Origin: Larimichthys crocea
Taxonomy: Eukaryota > Chordata > Actinopteri > Sciaenidae
Assembly: GCF_000972845.2 (NCBI RefSeq)
Contig: NC_040016.1
Coordinates: forward strand, 24,422,304-24,486,303
DNA length: 64,000 nt
Direction: 5' to 3'
Shown: positions 1-12,430 of the stretch, piece by piece
How positions within the stretch are numbered: position 1 is the first letter of the stretch
How the letters are laid out: each line of letters opens with the position of its first letter
Notes under the pieces: model-generated
Database searches by the model: none
Told to the model about the DNA's origin: nothing
The model's input: the letters and a program-made list of their open reading frames with translations, nothing else
Translations under genes and position numbers: made by a program

Positions 1-547
1 ACTGTGGCAACCACTTACTGAAATAAAAGAAAAATCAATGTACGTACCTGTGTGCCATTCTAAAATAATTCACTCCACAGTTTGAGTCGACCCAAACAAC
101 TCTGTATTGCTATTAAACTGTAAAGTTAAATTCATAATTGGCCAATAGGAAACATGTTGACATGGAGGTCTTTAGTTTGAATGTAATTTATGCAAATGGA
201 TCATCTGGCTGTTTTTACAGAAAGCAAGTAGCAAGAAATATTTGCTACTGTCTCTTTCCCATAGTAACAGTCTGTGAGAATGATACACACACATTTAGCC
301 AGAAAAGACAGTCCCTTATCTGTAATAGGAACTGTATGTACTTTGTATATTATGGAAGAGCTATGGATGAGCATCAGACTCATTTTACAAACACGTTCTG
401 AAACTGGTGCTTGGGCCTCTCTGTGTGGAGTCTGCATGTTTTCCCTGCGGGTGTCTGTGGGTAACTCTTCAGGTGCTCCGGCTTTCTCAAACATTCCAAA
501 GACAAAAGGGTTAATTAGTAAATTGGTGACTCTATACTGCCCATAGG

Positions 548-672
548 TGTGAATCCTAACTCTAAACTGCCAGGGTGTACCCCGCCTCTAGCCCAGTCTC
601 AGCTGGGATTGGCTCCGGCCTGTTGGTGACCCCTCAAAGGAGAAGTGGTAATGGAAAAAGAATGAATGGATT
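548..672 (-). repeat. Fragment of a common teleost interspersed repeat
   Basis: Read on the minus strand, this contains the phrases GGGGTACACCCTGGCAG and CCAATCCCAGCTGAGAC with a preceding CCATTACCACTTC. This matches, from memory, the widespread fish repeat containing 'atcccagctgacttgggcgagaggcggggtacaccctgg'-type text. Related fragments occur at 8950-9115 and 12330-12430. It is short, diverged and non-coding. Confidence 0.45.
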
Positions 673-1377
673 TTGAAACTGATTAATCAACAGTAATGAC
701 TGTAAGCACAGTTTGAAGTAACACATGTCTCATTGCTATCATTCATCATTTCCTTATTATCATCAATGGCCATTCATTCAAAAGAAATATCTCAGAGAGT
801 ACATAAGTTTGCACGTTGTGCACGTCACCCTCATGAACATTAGTGCTTCATGGTCATAACAAATGTTTGTATTTGTTTCCTGCCTGCCTCCATATTGTCT
901 CCCAACAATGAGGCAAACATGTGAAATACACACTAAAAATAACGTGACTGTGTATGTTTGACAGTTTCTTTTAGAGTGGTGGTCTATGAGCAAAATGCTT
1001 TTTGTTCCAGTAGCCAATTGCGCTACTGACAGCAAGGCTGACTCACCATGCATCTATCAGTGGCCGTGACATCACTGTGAGGTTGCCAGGCTACCTGCTA
1101 AGATTCCAGAAAGTCACTTTACCTATTCAGTATTTGCCAAAAAAATAAAAAAAATTCTACTACATGTCATCTTATATTTCTGGCTTTAAGCTAAGCTAAG
1201 CTAAGCTATTTTTTTTCTGGCTTCAGCTCCAACAAACACATGAAAGTCTTGTCAATCTTCTCCTCTGTCTATAAACAGAGCACTTACTTGCATAATGATC
1301 CATTATTTCTATCAGCACATAATGACATGACGCGATACAATAGAAAGTTAATGGAATACACTTCCTGCAGCTATACC

Positions 1378-1421
1378 ACAGCACAGCACAGCACAGCACA
1401 GCACAGCACAGCACAGCACAG
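1378..1421. repeat. Pentanucleotide microsatellite (CACAG)n
   Basis: About nine near-perfect copies of CACAG in a row. A second, shorter pentamer run (AAGCT, about four copies) lies just upstream at 1187-1208. Confidence 0.95.
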
Positions 1422-2431
1422 AAAGCTCAGTCAGTGAGCGGGGTGCTGCTATAAATCACACAAACTGAGATGTCATCCTGACTTGTGATTCAATCAATGA
1501 AGAGAACAGGCAGCAGCCATTAAGATAGATACCAGTATGTCTGTCCATGACTGCTCTTTCTCCATCAAAGGTCAGCACACAGATCTGATTGGTTATGTTG
1601 TTCCCTTTCCTGGGTAAAAACACCTCTTCCTGTTTTTGGCATATCTGTAGCATTAGAGGCTTTTACACTGAAACACATCCAAGTACTTAATGCTGTGTTG
1701 TCGTCATATGAGAATAACCGCCGGACAGTGTCATCACCTGGCTTCAGGTATGTACTGATTGTTGGAAGAAAAGTGTTTAGTATGACAAAGACAGTTAAGC
1801 TGTGTGTTAGCTGTGAGCTGTGTAGAGTATCGTGTTCAAAACTGATTTGTGTTGTTCTGCGGCAGTGAAGGGGGAATCATACAGCAACATCAGCTGTTAT
1901 ATTGATGCACCCAGCTCCTAATATTTGCATATCAGCAGAGAATGGAAACATTCATATTCATTTGCATTTTCTTTAGTTTTTCTGGAAATTCAGTAAAAAC
2001 ATTTGGATGAAAACTTGAGCTACTTATGTCTTCAGATGGCACTGGATGTTGTTGAGTTTAAGAAAGTAATCAACCGCTTTGCAGTAACACTCATTCAGCA
2101 AAGCGCTTCCACTGTACACCCTCTGCTCGCTGCTCTCTATCGCAGTGAATGAAAGAATGTAACTATGGCGACTGTGTGGCTGTAGTCTGCTCTTCAGTGA
2201 AGGCACAAGACACAACTCCCCCCTGTCACTATACTCTATATCAGAAAGTGAAAACACAATTGCTGCAGGAAATATAATCAGAAATCAGAAAGAGTTTTAT
2301 TTCCAAGTGAGTTTTCGCATCAAGAAATTTGTCTTGGTGTTTTGGTGCAGAACAAATATTTCAGATGTGTAAGATGTTTATCAAATTGTAGCAATCCAAA
2401 AGATGTTCATGATCAATGATAAAACACAATT

Positions 2432-2640
2432 GGGGCGGCTGTGGCTCAGCGGTAGAGCAGGTTGTGTGCTAATCAGATGAGCGGTGGTTCGATCTCCAGT
2501 CTGCATGTCAAAATGTTCTTGGGCAAGATACTGAACCCCAAATTGCTCCTGAAGGCTGCAACATCAGTGTGTGAATGCATTTGAATGGTTAGCGTCCCAA
2601 AACTGATGAGCAGATAGTGAACATGCTTCACTTTTTCTGA
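2432..2640 (+). mobile_element. tRNA-derived SINE
   Basis: The head GGGGCGGCTGTGGCTCAGCG carries an RNA polymerase III A-box-like segment (TGGCTCAGCGG). About 40 bases on is the B-box-like GGTTCGATCTC. It is followed by the body typical of fish SINEs (CTTGGGCAAGATACTGAACC, then AATTGCTCCTGAAGGC). It is a retroposed copy rather than a functional tRNA gene: there is no cloverleaf 3' half. The 3' limit is approximate. Confidence 0.8.
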
Positions 2641-3950
2641 CAGACAGATGAATGAAATGCTGAATAAGAGATTGTCTTAGAGTCACAGAAGCTAATGTAA
2701 AAGGCTGGCCTGGATGTGACGCTGTGACTGGAAAGCTTTATGATGTTATTAAGATGAAGAAAACAAACAACTTGAGAAATGTACTAATTGGCTAGTTGAT
2801 CCAAGCTCACACTGGCTCTAACAGATCACATAGAAACTTTAAACTTCAGTGTGAGATGTGTTGGATTTGTTGTTTGAGTTAACCTGAAAGCCAAGACATA
2901 CGACAACACAGAGGAGCTTCTTTCTTGTATATACTGTGTTCTAAACATATATTGGTGCTATTTAGTCATAGTGCATTTGTAAATGAATATGTAACATGTA
3001 AACGTCCAGCTCAGGCTGCTTAAAAAAAGCAGACAGGTTTCAGTTGTACGGTGTGTTGTCAGGTAAAGGCCCTACTCATGGTGAGAGCAGATCACTCCTA
3101 CAGTGCTCACTAAAGGTCTTGTTATTTTCTGTCAGTGTCAACATGTTATTTTGGTGTCATCATGTTACACTGTATCCAATTCATCGTCCCCAGGAGATTT
3201 ACCTGCACTCTGGGGAGTGCATGATGAAAGACGCTTCGGTTTCATTTGCACTGAGGGACTGTTCCTTCATGAAGTGTGAAATTATGTAGAACTGACTGTG
3301 ATTCAGTGCTGGGACAGTCAGCTTATATCCTGATTTGATACGATCATGATACACAATACTCACATTCAATATTCATTTGGATTGTTCTACAAGTATTGTG
3401 ATTTGATATTTTTTTCTTTATTCTGATTTTTGTTTACTTTTTTAACACTAGGCTATGAGAGAAAATGTTCTAATGACTGCATACTGTGAGTCATATTTCC
3501 AGAAACAATGTACATCACATTCGCATCATTACTGTAAGGTGACAAACAAACATTTTTTTGAAATAAACTACATTTAACTGCCCCTGCTCTTCAAGCTACT
3601 GCTTTTCAATCAACCCACTGAGAATTTGGAGTCTGACTATTGACCCTTTGAGTTCCCTGTAGATGGCGAGACTGGAGTACCAATGAGAGGTCAGCAGCTA
3701 TTAGTTAGTTCCCACTAACAAAGGTAATAGTGTACATGTCTGTGTGTGAGCACACATGCTGTTTTACGTTAGGCATGTGAAGGTAAAAGGAATAACTGGT
3801 TAAGATAATATTCCAGCAATCGCAATGTTAATTTCTGTTTGTTTGTTAAGGGTAATTTCTATTATGTGTTAGCATCGAGCTAACAGACTACGCACTAGTT
3901 ATGACATGGCATAAATGGGATTGGATTTTCTTTTTTTTGACGTATTTGAT

Positions 3951-3990
<40 letters not shown>
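3951..3990. repeat. (GT)n microsatellite
   Basis: A run of GT dinucleotides interrupted once by TATG near its left end. It lies in intron sequence, far from any exon. Confidence 0.95.
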
Positions 3991-3991
<1 letters not shown>

Positions 3992-4292
3992 CTAATAATT
4001 TAGAATGTTCTAACTTTTCTGTATTTATGGAACATCATCTTGCTCCTATACAATATGTTCCAAAATGAATGTTTCTCGTGTCCATCATGCTCTGTGTATA
4101 TCCATGACATTTCACAGTGTCTGTTCTGGTGTTTCCTGGAAGAAAGCTGGTGCATCTAAACAGATGGTAGATGGTTATAATTATTCAGAAATGTTTTATT
4201 TGTACCCATTCACACACAGTCAACAAGATAATAGTGTGTATGTGTCCACATGAATGTCTGTATCGCGTGCACTCATTAAAGTGGAGGGAGAA

Positions 4293-4495
4293 GGGGCGAC
4301 GTTTAGCTCAGTTGGTAGAGCAGCCGCCTCATGTACAAAGGCTCAGTCCTTGCCGTGGTGGCCCAGGGTACAAATCTGACCTGTGGCTCTTTCCCCATCT
4401 CTCTCTCCCCATTCCTGTTACTCTTCAGCGGTCTCTGTCAGAAATAGATCTATCAAAGCTTATAAAGGCCAAAAAAATTACCTTTGAAAAAAAAA
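4293..4495 (+). mobile_element. tRNA-derived SINE (second family)
   Basis: The head GGGGCGACGTTTAGCTCAGT-TGGTAGAGC contains a good A box. The B-box region is decayed (GGGTACAAATCTGACC instead of GGTTCGAATCC). The body has the teleost SINE text CATGTACAAAGGCTCAGTCC and ends near ATAAAGGCC followed by A-rich sequence. A minus-strand member of the same family lies at 29880-29996. Confidence 0.85.
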
Positions 4496-5504
4496 TGTGG
4501 AGGGAGGAGACTCAAAGCTGCAGCCTCCACACTGCTGCTTGTATTTTACATCAGTAAATTACTATTTCAATTTTAATAATGATGTTTGAGCTCTCAATCA
4601 TAAAAGCTGTCTATTTTGTTATTATCATTACCCCACCCCCTCCACTGTGTGATCCAAACACAATGTCCCACTGTGATTTGTTTTCATCATATTTAATACT
4701 GAACTTGCTCTGAAAAGCCATGTTGTTAGTGCCAGTGCCACTACTCATTTATGTACAGATGATTATACACACATTGCACAGTTGCGTTTGGTTCATTCAT
4801 CACCAACACAAGGGGAAACCAACTGATCCTGATTTTAGAAGAGGAAAAAGGAAAGGGGTGCAGAGAAGAGGGCGGATTGAATATTTTTCTCATCAGGTCA
4901 AACAACTACTATGCAGAGAACACTTTGAAGTCTCTTAAATGAGAGCTATTCAAAGAGACATCAGTTCAGACACAATGTGAGAATCAGTCTGTGTTACGAG
5001 AGGATATGTAGAGGTAGACAGAGAATGAAAGTCTAATTTGACATTCTGTGTTTAGATCACACTCTGGAGCTCATACGCCTTCTCAAGCACATTTGCCAGT
5101 CAGCTGGGAAGTGGGTGGTATTGCACTGGGCTTGAGATGCTGTGGGCTGAAAAGAGATAAAGACATGGCTGTTCCTTGTTTGAAAGGTTTCTTTAATGTT
5201 CAAACCTGTTTTATCAAGATTTTGCAAGTTGCAGGTTGAGGTCTTCAAGAATGTGTTGCAGGCTTTGAAGGCAGATTTAACTAAACAACGCTGACTTATC
5301 ATCCCTGCATAAAGTTGTTACACATTAAAAAACTAGTCTCTTTACACATCTAGGAGACACAGTGCAGCATTCAAGGAATATTTGTGGACAGTAAGTGCTC
5401 AAATGTGTCTAGGCATTTCAATGTGTAAGCATCACTAATAAAATAGAGGGAATTTCAGCTGCATCATGTACTGCCATACTTCAGACTCTGTAACTAAAGC
5501 TTTA

Positions 5505-5615
5505 AAATAAATATAGTGGAGCAAAAGCTACAATGTATGCCTCTGAAATGGAAGTGTAAAGTAATATAAAATGTAAAAAGCAGTCCCTCAAAACTGTCAA
5601 AGTACAAAACTTGAA
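5505..5615. repeat. Possible decayed internal fragment of a hAT-type MITE
   Basis: The text ATAGTGGAGCAAAAGCTACA, then TGCCTCTGAAATGGAAG and AAAGTAATATAAAATG, resembles a common fish hAT-derived repeat (…agtggagtaaaaagtacaat…). No terminal repeats are visible here, so the assignment is by recall of that family only. Confidence 0.35.
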
Positions 5616-6593
5616 CCAAACAGTGTTCAGTTCAAACTCAAAGCTCTGCAGAGCTGATGGGAACCGAAGAATCAGGCCATGATTCTATGTTGGTTTGTTA
5701 CTACAAGGGACAACTTTACACATAAACATTTGATCTACTGTTATTAGAAAAATGTTGATTAGTGCAGCTTTAAACTTCAAACATGACGCTATAAACATGA
5801 CTAATTTGTCTGTGCAAGGTGATGGCTGATTTAATGATTGATAAAAAGAATAACATTGTACTCACCAAGTCAATTGCTCAGTGGAGGCAAACAGACAAAT
5901 TAAAATCCAAACTGTGTGTTCGAAGCACTCGTCTTCTTGACTGTTGTTTTTCCAGATTTCAGCAAAATAACAAACATTTTGTAGTAAAATTGGTTCCATG
6001 GCTCTATGGAGCCATTCACCAAATCTGATTATCAGCATTCTCATGATTATCAGTGAGTTAAAAAGAGTCAGATATTATATAAACTGTTGTATAACATTAT
6101 ATAACATTTGTTCATTTCTTAGATCATCAGTTCATTTCAGATCTCACTGATTGTAAAAGGAACACTTATTTGTGTCTGCAGCAGTTCTGACATGGGCACA
6201 ACTTGTCCCTGTCTGTCATGGCAGCTATTTGCACTGGCTGCCAATCGATCAATTCTAATCCTGTTTCTTATCAAGATCCATTTTCAACTGTTGTGAGAGC
6301 TCTGCTCCAAATCTATATCTATCTGTATTTGCTGAGAGCTAAACAACTTTTAACTGCTTTCTAGAGGACGGATAATCTTGCTGAAATATGACACATTCTA
6401 TGAAACTGTTAATACTGATATTCAGCATTTATTCTTTTGTCGTTTGATCTGATGGGAATTGATTAAACAGCCTAGATGTTAACATCACAGCCGGATCATC
6501 TGTTCTGAGCTGTGTTCTTCCACTGTGCAGATGCTGATGTCCTCGGCTAACCTCACAGTTTGTGAGAGGCTGTAGTGGGCTCAGTCCTCATAG

Positions 6594-7297
6594 CTTGTCT
6601 GCAGTGATGGGAATAACGGCGCTATAAATAACGGCATTACTTTTTTCAGTAACGAGTAATCTAATTGATTACTCTTCCCATCATTATAACCCCGTTATCG
6701 TTACTCCCAAAAAATGTGGCGCGTTACTATGATTGAGCTACTATGATACAGCTGTTTTTCATCAGACCAACAAGATTTCTAAGCTGAGCTGCAAACATTT
6801 TTCTTGTTCCTCCTTCCTTGGTGCTGGCGGGGGCACGAGACAGTCACATAAATGAAGACGATTGGCTGAGGTTGAGTAAAATTCCATGGTAAGCCAGTCA
6901 GAGGTGGAGTTGGGCAGGTGTTGCTTACACAAATTGTCAGACGCACAAAGACGACACAGGACATTCACATGAGTCAACGAGAAACAGGACTGGCGAGCCC
7001 GAATAGCCCAAAAGTAGCCTTCTTTAAATGGAAGCATAGTATAGTATATATCAGAAATAACTGAACACGCACATGTATTTTAAGTTCCGTCAAAGAGGGA
7101 TGGAGGTGGGGTCCACTTTCTTTGACACATTTAAAAAATTACTTGAAAGTAACGCAATAGTTAGCCTACTTTCCAAAGTAACTAGTTACTTTTATAATTT
7201 GTAACTCAGTAACTACTTTAGTTACTTTCTGGGAGAAGTAACTAGTAACTGTAACTAGTTATATTTTTAGATTGACTTGCCCAACACTGCTTGTCTG
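6594..7297. mobile_element. Complete non-autonomous hAT element with 8-bp target duplication
   Basis: The element spans 6602-7289. It begins CAGTGATGGGAATAACGG and ends ACTTGCCCAACACTG, whose reverse complement is CAGTGTTGGGCAAGT, giving imperfect terminal inverted repeats of the hAT CAGTG type. It is flanked on both sides by the identical octamer CTTGTCTG (6594-6601 and 7290-7297), the length hAT transposases duplicate. Near the ends it has the repeated AGTAACTAGTTAC / GTAACGAGTAATC text of common teleost hAT MITEs. No transposase reading frame is present, so it would have needed a transposase supplied elsewhere. Confidence 0.9.
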
Positions 7298-7705
7298 AAG
7301 GGGCTAGATAACTCTAAAGTTAGGCTACATTAGTGATGGAAAAACTGGAATGGCTGACTTCTAACCTCAAGGTATCTATTCATCTATTATTCATGACCAG
7401 AAAAACATGACACATAGTGCTGAGCGGGATCTTAAATAAATCTTCATATTCCAGCTTTAAGATAATGCTGTATTCTAACATTCATAGACTTGAAGCTGAA
7501 TTCAACTTTTACAAAGTTCTTACCTGACTTGGAAAGAGTCTGATATCTAATCTTTAATGCGCGCTCTTAAGTCCCATTGGACAGGTTGCACTTTTCAGGG
7601 AAAGTGGGCAAGGCAATGTTTTATGTGCTCTCCTGTAATTTAACTAGTCACAGCATTTTAGATATGGTCTGTAAAAGACCAATCTCCTTCTCAGAATCTG
7701 AAGCT

Positions 7706-7727
7706 TGAACACACACACACACACACA
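7706..7727. repeat. Short (AC)n microsatellite
   Basis: About ten AC dinucleotides in AT-rich intron sequence. Confidence 0.9.
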
Positions 7728-8210
7728 AACATGCAACACATGTATTGTGTAATTATTTAATAATCTTTTATTACTAACAAAATATTCTGTAGTCTCTACA
7801 ATTACAGGAGCAATGCATTTAGGAACTGTTAATAGCCAATTTATTAAATTTTTAATGGTACCAAGCATAAATTTAGACAAACAGAAGAAACATAATACCA
7901 GCACTGACCTGTAGCTGACATTACAACAACGAACATTTGATGAGCTCCTATTGAGAACCAATTTATTACTGGGGTGGGAGTGAAAAATGAAATACATAAA
8001 AGCTCTGGACAGGGTTAAATGACTCAAGTGAGATTAAAATAAGCACCACCTCCATAAATCCAATCTGAATGTGGCTTTAAAAGTCCGGTGAGAGATTCAA
8101 CTCAGCACTAGTCATTAGCCAGAAGGAAATAAAAATGACAGCTCTGTTATTGTGCATAGAAAGAAGCAGAAACAGGAGTGAGATTAGTGGGTTAGTCTAC
8201 TGAACCCTGG

Positions 8211-8253
8211 CCTGTCTTTGTACAGGACTGTATTAGTCCTGTACAAAGACAGG
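8211..8253. repeat. Perfect 19-bp inverted repeat (hairpin) with 5-nt loop
   Basis: The left arm CCTGTCTTTGTACAGGACT (8211-8229) is exactly the reverse complement of the right arm (8235-8253), with a loop of GTATT. Transcribed RNA from either strand could form a stable stem. No flanking element was recognised. Confidence 0.9.
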
Positions 8254-8949
8254 TCCATGAGTGTTTGTCATAATTACAATGTCATCTGTGTTTTTAATCC
8301 TGTGCAAATCTGCCCTGTCGTACAAAATATGCAACACATTTTATCAAACACAGAGGTCGTTTCATCATATCTGTATGAATCAGCTCATGGTGTTTCATTT
8401 GCTCTGGCAGATTTGTCTGGCCACCCTTCTATTAAAACTGAATTCATGCAAAACTATGTCACATGTTGCATTGCTCTGATCGGTTGAAGGCTGTCCTATT
8501 ATATCTATTGGTTTGTATCTGTTCATTCCTTAACAATTGACAGGCTAAATACTCACTCGCAATTAGGCCAGATGTTTGAGAAAACCTTGCACACGTTGAA
8601 GACACAGATCACCATCATCACCCTCAAAGTTGGGTTGTGGCCAGTCATGAGGTGCCAGAAACTTAGTGACTACTTGTGCTCTTAGTTGTCATTAGTTACT
8701 TCAGTTTCCATTCTGAATCCTGTTTGTAGAGCATTTTAAATGGATGTGCACTGTCAATGTTTTAGCATCCTCCATTGTGGAGCTCTCTTTTCCCTCAAAG
8801 GTCAGCAGTCAGAAAGGTTTGCAGTTGGAAAAAGACATTAACAAATTTATTTTGTTTTCATAAAAGAGAACCAAAAATCACTTTATATATCTGTGTGATG
8901 AAATGTTTATATTCTAAGCTCTCATTGTTCTGGTCTGGAGCATCAGTGC

Positions 8950-9115
8950 TCTCCATCCATCCATTTTCAGAAACCGCTATCCTCATCAGGTCAGGTCACA
9001 GTGGGGCTGACTTTGGATGAGAGGGAGGGTACGCCCTGGACAAGCTGCCAGGTTAATGGGCTATGGGCAAATTAGAGTCACCAATTAAGCTGAACTAAAA
9101 ACACATTAGACACAC
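8950..9115 (+). repeat. Teleost interspersed repeat, LINE 3'-end type
   Basis: The sequence reads CCATCCATCCATTTTCAGAA, then GCTGACTTTGGATGAGAGG, GGTACGCCCTGGACAAG and AATTAGAGTCACCAATTAA. This is the order of motifs in a very abundant fish repeat. It is diverged and has no coding content. Confidence 0.7.
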
Positions 9116-11044
9116 TTTTGTCATTGATTTGAAGGTGGGTACGTTGGAACAGGATGATGTTTGGGGAGAGAGTTCCAGAGGGAGGGGACAGCTATGGGGA
9201 AAGCTCTGTCACTTTAAGCTTGGTGCTTGGTTCTGGATGGTGGAGTCAGGAGGTTTGCATCAGAGGAATGGAGGCAACGGAGGCCTTGTCTCAAGCTACT
9301 GTTTTTAGTGAAAAAACACTGTACACAACCTGCCCAGCACCAAACAGCCAACAGACACACAGCTGATGAACACAGCTTAACAGAGTTATTGTAATCAGGT
9401 GTCCAGAAACTTGACCTCAGTTAAATGCTAATGTTGCTCTGTTTTGCTGGATGTTTGCCATATCATCTTAATAAGGTGACAAAACATTTGTGGTTGCTAC
9501 TGTTTTTGTGGCCAAAGAAATAATCGTTAATACAGGTTTCACTTTGTTAAAAGAAATAGAAAGGTGATGTCTGTAGTCAATACTTAATCTTAGATAAATT
9601 TCACAGTGTTACAGAAACAAGTGGAGCAGCAGTCAGTCCAGGGCTGATGTCAGGCCTGTCTGTAGTTTCTTTGAGTTGTTATATACCCTGATCAAAGATC
9701 AGAAAGCAATGATAGAGGCTTTTCGTTTGAGCTCCAGTGAAGTGGTGTTGATACTTCTATTTGACATTCTGTCAGATGAAAACATCTCCTTTAATAAACA
9801 TGGCCCCCATGAGGCTTCTGGTTCACTGTATAATAAGCCACTTCCAACACTGCTGATTGTATGTGCTATATTACAATATGTATGAGCTGTGAACATGATG
9901 ATGCTGTGCATAAACTTTATAGTAATGTTCCATGCATACACAAACCAAACATGAATATTAAAATAACATTCAGATTTGTAATTCGACAGTACTTCACACG
10001 ATCACATGTATCTTCCTGTGTTCTTTCTTAGTCATCAGATGAGTAATACCAGTTGTTAATTGGAGTAAAGATTCATAGTTTAACGATTTCTTGTTCTCTT
10101 TTGTTTTTTATTTACGTTGCTATTCTCTCCTAATCAGGCCGGGGGGATTAGTATGCCCAGGTGAGACACTCCACGCAGTAACACAATCAGGCCATCTGCC
10201 TGCTTGTTTTCAGCACCACAATAGGGGCTCTGATGAATCCACTCCTCTCTCCTCTGCTGCTCCACTGCTCACTACCTCTTCTCCCCTCACTTTTGTCTCA
10301 TTCTGTTTTTGTAATTGCATCAAATTAGTCTGGTCTTAAAGGGGCACTTTGCACATCAAGGTCTGGTTACAGGGGCCAGGAAAAACTACTACAAATGTGT
10401 ACAAAGTTGTACAAAGCGTTGTGCGTTTCTTAGGAAAGCAGTGTGTCTTAATTAGTAACAAGCCTTAATTAGTTGCCTCAAGTGATGTTACTATAGAGTC
10501 GGCCGGTTCTGAGTTAGTTTGGGTTTGCCTGACCTCTGTAGCTTGTGTCGGGGCTTGGGAATACATTAGCTGCTACCAGCATAACAGACCAAAATCTACA
10601 ACAACTGAGTTGCATTGTGGGTAATGTAGGTGAAAAAGAGTAATAGTAAAGTAATCTCTTGTCCTGCTGCATTTGATAATCTTTTAAAAACTGTTCATTG
10701 TGAGTCAGATAATTACAGTTACAGGAGTACTAAATGAACAACGGCCAGGATCTGGCCTATATGTGACAAACCTCTGACGTTAGCTCCATTTGTTAGCTGG
10801 GCTTCCCAGACTGTGAGTTCAGAGCACGGGCGGTGTGTTAGTACCACACACGTTTTGGACCACCGAGAAGATGTCAGGCCTGGGATGTGAATTGTGGGCA
10901 AGCAGGTAATTTAACTAAGCTCAGCAGCATGTATGAACATAATAGGAGGTAAAAGACAGAAGAGGACACTGATGGATGAAGCAAAGAGAGGAATTAAGAG
11001 AGTTCTAAGCAGTAGCTCAGTCCATACAGACTTGGCTTGGGAAC

Positions 11045-11250
11045 CGGAGGGTGGACCAAAATATGGAGGGTGGACTGGTGGCAGTCACCTCCTGGCCACT
11101 GCAAGGCACTGAACCCCCCCAGCTGCTTGCACGGGTGCTCCTCAGGGGGGCTGCCCATCACTCCACCATCTCGCTCTGTATGTGTGTTCGGGGTTAAAAT
11201 GCATGTAAAATAAAAATAAAAGTGAGGGATTAATAAAGTATCTCTTCTTC
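11045..11250 (+). mobile_element. SINE fragment lacking a clear tRNA head
   Basis: The body text GCAAGGCACTGAACCCCCC, GGGGGGCTGCCCATCACTC and GTGTTCGGGGTTAAAATGC, followed by ATAAAAATAAAAGTG and a TAATAAAGTATCTCTTC end, is typical of fish SINE bodies and tails. The promoter-bearing 5' part is absent or unrecognisable, so it is probably 5' truncated. Confidence 0.65.
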
Positions 11251-11582
11251 TTCTAAGAAGCCTTTTAAGACTTTTAGTGGTTGGTGAGAGCTTGATGAAA
11301 TAAAAGGCTGAAAGACAGACGCCGAGCTGGGCTGACTGCTGCTGGACTAGGCAGTGAGATCAGCTGCCGCTGGGTCTGGTTCTGGTTCTGGGCGGACTGC
11401 TGCTGGACTAGTCAGTGATATCAGCTGCTGCTGGGTCTGCTGCTGGTGACCTGGATGATGTTTGGCTCTTAGCAAAGCTCGCTAGTTTTATACCACTAAA
11501 TAGTTGTCACGGCTGTCAGTATCAGTGTGCCTGACAACAAAACAATAACCTTAAAAAAAAACCATCATCAAAAACTTACAGC

Positions 11583-11584
<2 letters not shown>

Positions 11585-11628
<44 letters not shown>
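11585..11628. repeat. (TG)n microsatellite running into (CG)n
   Basis: About 17 TG dinucleotides followed by CGCGCGCG, a sequence prone to Z-DNA. A complementary-sense AC-rich run follows at 11738-11794. Confidence 0.95.
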
Positions 11629-11629
<1 letters not shown>

Positions 11630-11737
11630 TTGTGTTGTAGAAACAGATCAATAGTGTCTGCATAATTCATGAGGACAGCATGTAGGCTGCTAATGATGAT
11701 GAAAGCCTTGTCAGTTGGCCTGTTGTGTTCATGTACA

Positions 11738-11794
11738 AACACACACCCACACAGCTACACACACACACACACAGCGACAAACACATACACACAT
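11738..11794. repeat. Interrupted (AC)n microsatellite
   Basis: An AC-rich tract with several interruptions (CCAC, AGCT, AGCG, ATAC). It lies about 110 bp from the (TG)n tract at 11585-11628, so the two could pair in RNA. Confidence 0.85.
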
Positions 11795-12329
11795 GTATAC
11801 TTCACATGCTTCAGTGTACGGAGGTCCTTTGACACATCCACTTATAGAAAGCAATGAGTGCGGTGTAATTAGGCTGGGGGTGAGTCATTGAATCTATTGA
11901 GACTCTAATATGATACAAATCATCGCCGTCTGCAGGGCCACAGGGCAATTAGTATTAGAGTCCACGGCTTTTTAGACAGATGAGCAGAACTTTCTCCACA
12001 AGCTTTCAATCAACCAGTGATGTTATATCAAGAATGGGACTGGAGGGATTAGCATAACAGATCATACATTCAGCATAAATACACTCTGTCCATATTCTGT
12101 AACATGTATGTCATTCATATGAAAGTAACAAACAAACACGAAGGAACTTGTACTCAAATGTTTTGGTGTCTAAAACAAAACCTAATTTGCATCCACCCTG
12201 TGATATTCATCCATATAACAATGTGTTCCCCTTGGCACAGCTGTCGTTTACAGGACTCATCCACACATTCATTCATTCATTTACCATAACTACATCTGTA
12301 ACCCCATCATGGAGGTCGTCAGCTCAGCA

Positions 12330-12430
12330 TAGGACACATAGAAATAACTCTTCATACTCACATTCACACCAACGGGCAATTTAGCCCAATTAACCTGTTA
12401 AATAACTTTGGACTGTGGTGGGAAGCTGAT
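12330..12430 (+). repeat. Fragment of the same repeat type as 8950-9115
   Basis: The text CACATTCACACCAACGGGC, AATTTAGCCCAATTAACC and TTTGGACTGTGGTGGGAAG follows the 3' part of the abundant fish repeat that also includes the 'gggcaatttagagtcaccaattaacc' motif. Confidence 0.65.

Noticed and set aside
2432..2510. Possible tRNA genes at 2432 and 4293
   Set aside because: The A and B boxes are present but no full cloverleaf follows; the downstream bodies are those of SINEs.
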